Below are positions 12,601 through 24,600 of a DNA stretch of 64,000 nt, piece after piece. The DNA is taken from NCBI GenBank assembly GCA_027627225.1, contig CM051040.1, positions 28,525,634-28,589,633 of the forward strand, in the 5' to 3' direction. Position numbers and translations under genes: made by a program. The DNA is from Congeria kusceri. Taxonomy: Eukaryota > Mollusca > Bivalvia > Myida > Dreissenidae. The notes below the pieces were generated by a model. The model saw only the letters and a program-made list of their open reading frames with translations, had not been told where the DNA came from and ran no database searches. Numbering within the stretch: the stretch's first letter is position 1; each line of letters begins with the position of its first letter.

Positions 12601-15600
12601 TGCGAACAGTCAGTGTCGGCCTAACAGCCTCGGGGCAACAGTTCAGACTTTCCCCCCCCTCATGTGTGTGTAGTACATTTTTATTGAGTGCACCGGTATT
12701 ATCTGCCATATGGCCATCGCCCCCAGAAGACTTGTTAGTCGGGTTACGGGCGATAGGGCAAGATACAGGAGACGCCCTGTTCCAGAGGCGACCCTGGGTC
12801 ATTTAGTGCCCGGTGTGAAGCACCTAGCACACTGCACCTCGATTTAATATCTCATGCGAAAGACAAGTTAGTAGGTTAGAGTGTAGCGGGGCTCAAACCT
12901 GGGACCCCTGGGTTGTGAAGCAGTGCGTTACCACTAGAGCACCTTTTCCCCCTCTACGTCAGGAAAACAATTTGACTGTTGCCAAATGCCAATTAAATAT
13001 CTGTATAATGTTTGCCTTATGTCACTCGGTACACAGGATTCAAGGTAGAAATCGTCTGTGCCCGTATACACCAACCTATTCTTAAGACTTAAGAATAAAG
13101 AATAGACTTAGACTCAGGAATAAATAACTGTTCGTTTGCAAATATGCTTAGTAACAATGTTGCTAATGTAATAATAAATCGTTCTAAATAAAGAATAGAC
13201 TGTAATTTGAGTGGGTGAATACCATGTAAGATTCAAATTAACAGTGTTCTTAGAACAAAACAGTCAAGAATATTCTTTTTTCTTAGTCTTAAGTCTAAGA
13301 ATTGGTTGGTGAATATGGGCCCAGATCGATTGCTGCAGATTGGAAAGTGTGTTGTTCATTCCAAATTTTCAAACTGAAAAAAAACAGCATTATTTGTTCA
13401 GTGACCAACATTTTATCTTTTTTGAGGAAGATAACACAGCATACTGGCTTTATTGAATAAATATGCGGAAAATTTGTATTTCAAAATTAGAGTTGTAGAT
13501 CTTTCTGTGTAGTTCACTTTATTTTAAAATATTTTCTTACCAACGATTTGATGTTTAGAGTGTAATTTAATAATTTTGCATGACAATAATTGTGGGATAT
13601 TATATGGATCATGTAGAAAAGATGGAATCTGGCCTTGGGGATAATGTTTTTGTCATACAATTTCAATCACCTGTAAGTTATGTTGATAACAATGGAAAAT
13701 TAAACAAGTCTGTTATTACCATAGACTATAAAATGTACAGTAAACTCTGTGAAAACCAATGGCATTGGCATTGGCATTATCTGGTTTTCACATCGTTTCG
13801 ATTTACCAAAGCTTTCTTAAAGTTTGATTTGTTGAGATTAAGATGGCTACAAATGTAAACATTTGGCTAAAGAAATTTCGATTTGTCTACAACCTTCTTC
13901 ATACAACAAAATAAAATACCCAAACATGTAAGATTTCAATAAGTTATGGTAAATTTGGCGAAAGAACACTTTAGCCAGAGGTAGCCCTCGACAAATTCAG
14001 AACCAAAACATCTGTTTGGCATAGACTGGGATTTGGTATTTAGAGGATTCGGTTTGGACATGTTTTACTGTATGTCATGTTTTTGCAGGCTGTACATGCG
14101 AGAGTTGGTGACCTACATTGAGAGAGTCCCTCACACCAAGTCATGCAGTCTGTGGAAGAAAGCTGACATCCTCAAGTGAGTGGTCGCTAAGAGAAATGAT
14201 CCAAAATAATTTGTTGTTTTTTTTTACAAATATATAGGAGTCATGGGAATACCGGGCTTAATGCACGTGCATCAAGTGTCGTCCTGGATCAGCCTGTGCA
14301 GTTCGCACAGGCTAATCCTGGATGGCACTTTCCGCTTTTATGGTATTTTCCATTTCAGTGAAGTCTCTTCTAAACATAAATCCACTGTAGGAGGAATGTG
14401 GACTGCACAGGCTGATCCGTGATGACACTACGCATGGGCATTAAGCCTGGTTTTTCCATGACATGCCTCATATAGTGTTTTTAATAATATAAGGTAATGA
14501 ATAAGAATTTGTACTGAACAAGCTTAATCAACAGTATTGAGAGTATTATTTATTATGCACCTAATCAATTCCTTTAACATCTCCACGGTGAGATTGGTGG
14601 CCAGTTGAAGAACTGGTATGCCATTAAAAATGCCTGTAAATGAAATGTTAAATGCCTGTAAATTCAATACATGAAGCGCTATGAAGAAATGTGTTGGCAG
14701 GATCATAATAAAAAGAAATGAAGTAATTCTTCATTCTCCTGGTACTAGTATAGACATTTCTCTTATTATAGCAGGTATACAAGATGTTAGTCATGGTCAG
14801 ACAGGGATTTCAATAGACCAGAAGTGGCATGAGCCCTGGCTTTAAATTTAAAGGGGTCAGAATGAAAATTTCAGGGGTCAAAATACTGAAGTAGGAGGAG
14901 TTTTACCTCTGCCTATTTGTTAAATGCTCTGCAAGTGATTATTTGTGTTACTAAAGGTGAAGAACTTGAAAAGTAGGATACAAAATATATAATTTTCTAG
15001 TGCTTTTGAACTTGGCATATGGAAAGAAATGCATCAAAATGATGCAAGATAGATTATTTGCGCGAGTCAAAAATGGGTAAATTAAAATTTGATTGCATCT
15101 AAAAGCAGGATCCTGGTCAGATGTCACTGAATGTCTTTGGCATTTCAATGATATTGACATAATACCTCCATCAGATTGAGTTGTGATCATTCCATGTTAA
15201 ATTATTCAAAATGTCGGTAGTTCAATGCACTTCTTATTACAACAGTTCTAATTGCTACTGCAATGTTTTTCATGCATAGATAAATTCCAGTTCAGATGAA
15301 TATATTCTGCCCTATGTCTATGAATATTCTTTAACTGTCTTACGTATTGACCAATGAGAATCAGAAATATTATGTAACAAACATTTTCATTGGCCCTTAT
15401 CTTTAACTGTCTTAAATATTGACCAATGAGAATCCGAAATATTATGTAACAAACATTTTCATTGGCCCTTATCTTTAACTGTCTTAAATATTGACCAATG
15501 AGAATCCGAAATATTATGTAACAAACATTTTCATTGGCCCTTATCTTAAGTTGAGAGCTGGGCCCGGCTAGCTCAATTGGTAGAGCGCTGGACTGTCAAT

Positions 15601-18600
15601 CCGGGGATCGTGAGTTCGAAGCTCAGCCTGGTCACATAAGTTGTGTGGGAATTGGTCATGAAATTATTTTTCTCCCCCTATCTGTGATTCAAGTAGGGCA
15701 GTTGTCAGTTACTGGCATAAGTATGTGCACTTAGTACTGGTAAACCGCTTAGATTGGCTAAAGAAAAGTGTGTGTACGTTAACTGACCGCCATGGTATGA
15801 CTGAAAAACTGTTAAAAACGGCGATAAATCCAAACAAACAAACAAACAAAAATCTTAAGTTGAGACTAAGATTGACACTGTCTTAGCCGTGGGGCCAGGT
15901 TATCATCTTGACACTATTTGTACATAATGTTCAGTTCAATTTCAGGAATCTGCCACTACCATTACGAGAGGCTGTCAATCCCTTGTCCTGGCGGAAATGT
16001 TACACGCTGCAGGACATAGATGCATGTCTGTCACGAGTACAGGTCGTGGGATTCAATGAAAAGAAGGTGAACAGTGGTCTGTTTGAACATAATGTTTAAA
16101 CCTATTTATTTTATCTTGATTATGTCGAATGCCTGGATCTTATTGAGACACTTTCAAGTCTGTTTTCTGGGTAGAACCAGTACTTGGTGTCTCTAAGAAA
16201 GATGACTTTAAGGCTCAAACTCGCGTGCTCCCGATCGGACAGCTGACAACATACAAGTCTGTTGTCTGGGTAGAACCAGTACTTGGTGTCTCTAAGAAAG
16301 ATGACTTTAAGGCTCAAACTTGCGTGCTCCCGATCGGACAGCCGACAACATACAAGTCTGTTTTCTGGGTAGAACCAGTACTTGGTGTCTCTAAGAAAGA
16401 TGACTTTAAGGCTCAAACTCGCGTGCTCCCGATTGGACAGCCGACAACATACAAGTCTGTTTTCTGGGTAGAACCAGTACTTGGTGTCTCTAAGAAAGAT
16501 GACTTTAAGGCTCAAACTCGCGTGCTCCCGATCGGACAGCCGACAACATACAAGTCTGTTTTCTGGGTAGAACCAGTACTTGGTGTCTCTAAGAAAGATG
16601 ACTTTAAGGCTCAAACTCGCGTGCTCCCGATCGGACAGCCGACAACATACAAGTCTGTTTTCTGGGTAGAACCAGTACTTGGTGTCTCTAAGAAAGATGA
16701 CTTTAAGGCTCAAACTCGCGTGCTCCCGATCGGACAACCCACAACGTACCCATTCCGCCACTTCGATCTTTAAACATGATTTTGTCTGGATTCTGTAGAA
16801 CTTTATTCGAAACAATCACAGTAACATTATCTCTTCTCAGGGTTCAGTAGAACATAATTTGATACAATCACTACAACATTATGTCTTGTCTGGGTTCTGT
16901 AGAACATAATTTGAAACAATCACTAGAACATTATTTATTTCATTCTATGCGGTGAATGAGTGGAGAATACCAGTGAATGATAACCCGATCATTTCACTCT
17001 AAGTCTAGTGAAATGATAGTGTTTGATCATTTCACTCTTTGTTATATGGAACTACTTTTAACTTTGTTTCTATGTGTCTTTTTAGCTCATTGTGAGCTTT
17101 TAGGATCGCCTTTTGTGCGTCGTCCGTCGTGTGTCAACATTTTCATTCAAAGAACATCTCCTCCTAAACCACTGGGCAGATTTTCACCAAACTTAACAGG
17201 AATGATCCTTGGGTGACCCTCTTTCAAAATTGTTCAAATCGTTCCGGTCTGCTGCATATGTAGGTCACCAGAGCTAAAAATAGATTTTAAAACTGATAAC
17301 TTTAAAAATCTCTGAAACCACAAGTCTTGGAGCTTTCATATTTGATTTGTGACATCCTCTAGCGGTCCTCTACAAAGATTGTTCAAATGATGCCCCTGGA
17401 GTCAAAACTGGCCACGCCCCGGGGGTCACATGGTTTATATAGACTTGTATAGCAAAATGACTTATAAAATAGCAAAATGACTTATAAAATCTTCTTCTCT
17501 GAAACCGCAAGGCCTAGAGGTTTCATATTTGGTATGTAACATTGTATAGTGGTCCTCTACAAAGGTTGTTCAAATGGTACCCATCGGGTCAAAACTGGCC
17601 ACACCCCGGGGGTCAAATGGTTTACTGTAAAACCATTATTATTCGTCGGACACTAATTTTCGTGGATATTCGTGGGTCAGCTCAACCACGAATTCAAATG
17701 TACGACGAACGTTTATGTCCAAAGTCTTATATCCGAAATTATTAGTATCTGCACTACTGTAACGTAACTTTTGACTACTACTTTTGACCCATGTTTGGGT
17801 GATTGTGTTACCTCCGTTGATAATTATTTACTGTGAATACTGACAATCATGATGTTAAATTATACTAACTATGTTTGAAAAAATAAATAATTGTATGATG
17901 TTCCTTCTTGAAAGAACAGATAATACTGACAGAATAATTGAAAGGTACAGATTGCTCAATAGTCACGCTCGTATCGATATTCGCAGTTTGTCACTTGTTA
18001 ATTGTCATCGGCTTAACTGGCTTCGTGTCAAACTGCCATTAATAGGACCCACTGTTTTATTATGTTTATACAAGACACTATGGGGACCACTATTAATTGG
18101 ACCGTTTATTGTGATACTGGTATATTGCACCTATGTTTGATCCCACTAATTGGTATGGTGTTGTTACATTAGGGACCACGTTATCGCAAGATTGAGACGA
18201 TAAGATACGGACAATGCGGGTCATTGACACGTTGTTGTTTTAGCGGATGTCAACTGAGCGCAAGGGTTGTTAGAATAAACAAAAAGCACATGGATATTAT
18301 TTTTAGGTTTTTGTAAAAAAAAATCGAAATCCACAAATTTAAGATCCAACGAATATGCCCGATTTTACGAATCCACGAAATTTCATGTCAACGAAATTAA
18401 ATGAATCCACAGTATATAGACTTAAATAGCAAAATGACTTTAAAAATCTTCTCCTCTGAAACTCAAGGCCCAGAGGTTTCATATTTGATATGTAACATTG
18501 TATAGTGGTCCTCTACAAAGATTGTTCAAATGATGCCCCTGGGGTCAAAACTTGCCACACCCTGGGGCTCACGTGGTTTATGTAGACTTTAATAGCTCAA

Positions 18601-21600
18601 TGACTTTGAAAATCTTCTTCTCTGAACCCGCAAGGCCCAGAGGTTTCATATTTGGTATGTAACATTGTATAGTGGTCCTCTACAAAGATTGTTCAAATGA
18701 TGCCCCTGGGGTCAAAACTGGCCACACCCGGGGGTCACATGGTTTATATAGACTTTAATAGCAAAATGACTTTTAAAATCGTCTCTTCTGAAACCGCAAG
18801 GCCCAGAGATTTCATATTTGGTATGTAACATTCTATAGTGGTCCTCTACAAAGATTGTTTAAATGATGCCCCTGGGGTCAAAACTTGCCACACCCCGGGG
18901 GTCACATGGTTTATTTAAACTTAAATAACAAAATGACTAAAAATCTTCTCATCTAAAACTGCAAGGCCCAGAGGTTTCATATTTGGTATTTAACATTTTA
19001 TAGGGGTCCTCTACAAAGATTGTTCAAATGATGCCCCGGGGTCAAAACTGGCCACACCCTGGGGCTCACATGGTTTATATAGACTAAAATAGCAAAATGA
19101 CTGTTAAAATCTTTTTCTCTGAAACCGCAAGGCCTAGAGATTTCATATTTTATATGTAACATTGTATAGTGGTCCTCTACAAAGATTGTTCAAATGATGC
19201 CGCTGGCGTCAAAATTGGCCACATCCTGGGGGTCACATGGTTTATATTGACTTGAATAGCAAAATGACTTTAAAAATCTTCTCCTCTGAAACCGCAAGGC
19301 CCAGAGGTTTCATATTTGGTATGTAACATTTTATAGTGTTCCTCTACAAAGATTGATCAAATGATGTCCCTTGGGTCAAAACTTGCCACACCCTGGGGCT
19401 CACATGGTTTATATAGACTTAAATAGCAAAATGACTTTTAAAATCTTCGTCTCTGAAGCCGCAAGGCCTAGAGGTTTCATATTTGGTATGTAATATTGTA
19501 TAGTGGTCCTCTACAAAGATTGTTCAAATGATGCACCTGGGGTCAAAACTGGCCACACCCACGGGGTCACATGTTTTATATAGACTTGAATAGCAAAATG
19601 ACTTTAAAAATCTTCTCCTCTGAAACCGCAAGGCTCAGAGGTTTCATATTTGGTATGTAACATTGTATAGTAGTTTTCTACAAAGATTTTTCAAATGATG
19701 CCCCTGGGATCAGAACTGGCCACACCCCGTGGCTCATATGGTTTATATAGACTTAAATAGCAAAATGTCTATAAAAATCTTCTCCTCTGAAACCGCAAGG
19801 CCCAGAGGTTTCATATTTGGTATGTAACATTGTATAGTGGTCCTCTATAAAGATTGTTCAAATGATGCCCCTGGGGTCAAAACCGGCCACACCCGGGGGT
19901 CACAATGCTTTTAAAGACTTAAATAGCAAAATGTCTTTAAAAAATTTCGCCTCTGAAACCGCAAGGCCCAGAGGTTTCATATTTGGTATGTAATGTTGTA
20001 TAGTGGTCCTCTACAAAGATTGTTCAATGATGCCCATGGGGTAAAAAATGGCCACACCCTTGGGCTCACATGGTTTATATAGACGTAAATGGCAAAATGA
20101 TTTTAAAATTCTTGTCTGAAACCACAAGGCCCAGAGGTTTCATATTTGGTTAAAACATTATATCGAGACCTCGATTGGTATTGCGTATGGGATGGGTGGG
20201 GTCACGGTCAAGGTCACTGTTACTAAAAATAGAAAAACGGTTTCTGCTCAATAACTTTAGAAAGCATTGAGATATTTTAATGAAACTTAAAACAATGATA
20301 CCTTATATCGACACCTCTCATGGGATTGCATATGGGATGGGAAGGGTCTAGGTCAAGGTCACTGTTACTAAAAATAGAAAAACGGTTTCCGCTAAATAAC
20401 TTTTGAACGCATTGAGATATTTTAAGGAAACTTAATACATAGATACCTCATATTGACACCTCGCATGGGATTGCATATGGGGTGGGAGGGGTCAAGGTCA
20501 CTGTTACTCAAAATAGAAAAATGGTTTCCGCTAAATATCTTGAGAACACATTGAGATATTTTAATGAAACTTAATACAAAAATACATTATATTGAGACCT
20601 CGATTGGGATAGCATATGGGGTAGGTAGGGTCAAGATCACCATTTTTAAAAATAGAAAAATGGTTTCTGCTAAATATCTTGAACGCATTGAGCTATTTTA
20701 ATGAAATTAATACATAAGTACCTTATATCGAGGCATTGCTTGGGATTGCATATGGGGTGGGTGGGGTCAATGTCATCGTTACTGAAAATAGAAAAACGGT
20801 TTCTGCTCAATAACTTGAGATATTTTAATGAAACTTCATACGTAGATACCTTATATCGAGACCCTGCTTTAGGTATGTGGTGGGTGGGGTCAAAGTCAAG
20901 GTCACTGTTACTAAAAATAGAAAAACTGTTTTTGCACAATAACTTGAGAACGTATTTAGATATTTTAATGAAACTTCAGACATAGATATCAGGTGAGCGA
21001 CCTAGGGCCATCGTGGCCCCCTTGTTTGAAAGTATGTGAATAACCAAATCGTCAGTGTAAACATCGGCCTTTTTAAACAACTGAAAACACATAATAAAAT
21101 TTATACAAATATAATTACGTGACAACAACGCAGTAAGAGTGGCACTATTTTACCACCACAACAATTATTGACAATTTTTTAGTCATAATGACGTCATATT
21201 TATGACGTCATAATACACAAAACTTGTGACGCTTCAGCTGTGCCACTTGTGAAAATATTGTTTCTATGATCCTGTTTCTAATTATCTTCTATATCTTGTC
21301 TGAGTTCTGTAAACCATCATTCAACCATTCAAAGAAACACTGTGACTTCAGTGAAAAGTCCTAAGAAATCAGCATTTTCATTAAAGTCAAGTCAAAGATT
21401 TATTAGCATATTGGAAAAACCAAAACAATTTCGATACATACAATATACATGTAATTTATGAAGATGAAACAATACAGTTGGAATGAGAAATTTATTTACT
21501 ATATTGACAGAGTGTACAATGCATATACAAGGGAAATAATCAATGTTTGGAGAAAAGCATGAATTTAATACAGTTGAAAACTGCTATTTTGAACACCCTT

Positions 21601-24600
21601 AATTCGAATTTATCACTATGTCGAACTATTTTTTCGTTCCCGATTTTTTGCCTTCTTTATTAAACTTAACTATCATTTATTTGAATTTGCCTATTTCTAA
21701 TTCATCTCTATTTCAAACTAAAATTCCGGTCCCAACTTCATTTTTTACACGTTATCAACAGTGTTTATTTCGAAGTCGCACCTAAGCCCAAGCTGTCTAT
21801 CAAAGGTTTGGCGACTTGGCAGTCGTTGCTTGGAATAGTTTTCGCACCTTCCATTTTTCTCGCATTTACAAAGTGATGATTGATGCGTGGGTAAATAATC
21901 AACATTAATGGGATATACATACACATTGTATATACACATGATGTTATTTTACAGCATGTGCAATTTTCACAACTATAAAATTATTAGTACAATCGCTATC
22001 TCAAACTTTCCTATCTCAAACTATTTGCGTCGGTCCCAATGACTTTGAAATAGCGGTGTTCAACTGTATTTTGAGTGGCAAAATGTAAGAAACAGAAGCA
22101 CATTGACCCCATGCTGTTGCAGAAATAGCGGTGTTCAACTGTATTTAAGTGGCAAAATGTAAGAAACAGAAGCACATTGACCCCTTGCTGTTGCAGAGCG
22201 TGTTTGGGTCCCTGACGGTGACCTGCTGCAGCTCTGGCTACTCCCTGGGCAGTTGTAATTGGATCATACACTCCGAGTATGAAAAGGTAATACCGTTCCT
22301 TGAAAACGAGAACTCGCGCACTTCAGTTAAACTTTTCTATGCTATGCAATGGTAATGGATGGCACGCATGCGTAACAGTACATTATGTACATTTCATTCA
22401 TATTGATTTTACTACTAAGTCTGCTAATTTTCCTGAGCCCACGAAAGTGTCACCAATTACCACTGTTTTTAGATAAGATAATATAATACCATCATATTAA
22501 ACAAAGCTTCTATATTAAATTCTTTTAAATCAACTTTATTTTTGCAAATGTTATTGTCGACCTACTGTCAATATTCCCTTTTAAGTGTAAATAATTTAAG
22601 ATCAACTTAAGATGTTTAAATACAGCCACAGAACACATATGATTTATATGAGACATGTTGCGTGAAAACCAGGCTTAATGCATGTGTGTAAAGTGGCGTC
22701 TCAGATCAGTCTGTGTAGTCAGTACAGGCTGATCCGGGACAACACTTTTCGCCTTCAAGGAAGCCTCTCTAAACACAAATCCACTGTAGGTGGAAACTGT
22801 CGTCCTAGATTAGCCTGTGCAGACTGCACTGGCTAATCCGGTACGACACTACACACGTGCATTAAGCCAGATTTTCCCACGACACGACTAATTTATATTT
22901 CAGATTTGTTATGTTTCTGCAACATCTACACTAACTACTCATCCCAAGGTAAGAATGGTTGTTGTATGTGGCAGTGATTTTTTTCAAAACTGCCTTTGCC
23001 CATGAAATGGGGAACTTTATCATGACAAATTTCAAAAATGGGGACAGTTTAAAAAAGTTTATTTTTCATGCAATCTGTGGTTATTTTGCTTTTTTAATGA
23101 TTAATATATATTGAAAATTGTCATCTACTGAACTTCTTTTGTGACAATGGTACAAATTCAATAATTGTTTTTTAGCTCGACTATTCGAAGAATAGGTGAG
23201 CTATCCTACTAACCCGGCGTCCGCGTCCACGTCTGTATTTGGTTAAAGTTTTTATTCAAAAGTCTTGTAACTTCAAAACTACATAAGTTATTCACTTGAA
23301 ACTTGGAATATACCTTTGTCATCAACTCCAGTGTCATGGGCAACATTCCCCATAACTCTGTTTTGTATTTTGACAGAGTTATGCCCCTTTTTCACTTAGA
23401 TTTTCTGGTTAAAGTTTATATTCAAAAGTTTTGTAACTTCAAGACTACATAAGTTATTCTTTTGAAACTTGGAACTAACTTTGTCATCAACTTCAGTATC
23501 AATGGCAACATTCCCTATAACACTGTTTTGTATTTTGACAGAGTTATGCCCCTTTTTCACATAGATTTTCTGGTTAAAGTTTATATTCAACAGTTTGTAA
23601 CTTCAATACTACAAAAGCTATTCACTTGAAACTTGGAATATACCTTTGTCATCTACTCCAGTATCAGGGTGAACATTCCCCATAACTCTATTTTGTATTT
23701 TGACAGAGTTATGCCCCTTTTTCACATAGATTTTCTGCTTAAAGTTTATATTCAAAGGTTTTGTAACTTCAAAACTACATAAGTTATTCACTTGAAACTT
23801 GGAACTAACCGTTGTCATCAACTCTAATATTAGGGGCAACATTACACATAACTCTATTCTGTATTTTGACAGAGTTATGCCCCCTTTTCACTTAGATTTT
23901 CTGTTTAAAGTTTATATTAAAAGGTTTTGTAACTTCAAGACTACATAAGTTATTCACTTGAAACTTGGAACTAACCTGTGTCATCAGCTCCAGTATCAAG
24001 GGCAACATTCCCTATAACACTGTTTTGTATTTTGACAGAGTTATGCCCCTTTTTCACATATATTTTCTGGTTAAAGTTTATATTCAAAAGTTTTGTAACT
24101 TCATACTACAAAAGCTATTCACTCGAAACTTGGAATATACCTTTGTCATCAACTCCAGTATCAGGGAGAACATTCCTCATAACTCTATTTTGTATTTTGA
24201 CAGAGTTACGCCCCTTTTTCACATAGATTTTCTGGTTAAAGTTTATATTCAACAGTTTTGTAACTTCAAAACTACATAAGTTATTCACTTCAAACTTGGA
24301 ACTAACCTTTGTCATCAACTCTAGTATCAGTGGCAACATTACACATAACTCTGTTTTGTATTTGGACAGAGTTATGCCCCTTTTCACTTAGATTTTCTGG
24401 TTAAAGTTTATATTCAAAAGTTTGGTTACTTCAAAACTACATAAATTATTCACTTGAACTTGGCACTAACCTTTGTCATCAACTCTAGTATCAGTGGCAA
24501 CATTACACATAACTCTATTTTGTATTTTGACAGAGTTATGCCCCTTTTCACTTAGATTTTCTGGTTAAAGTTTATATTCAAAAGTTTGGTTACTTCAAAA

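Noticed and set aside
15561..15632. Functional tRNA-Asp gene
   Set aside because: Acceptor stem bases do not pair, a SINE body and CAAA tail follow, and the same structure is repeated at 40446.
16120..16815. 231-codon minus and 182-codon plus open frames that look like a repetitive protein
   Set aside because: Both strands of a 99-bp SINE-tail array are open; there is no start context, domain or conserved codon bias.
21181..21210. CRE-type TGACGTCA pair as an INTS9 intronic enhancer
   Set aside because: The same palindromes occur in the related repeat at 59400, so they come with the repeat; there is no evidence of regulation.
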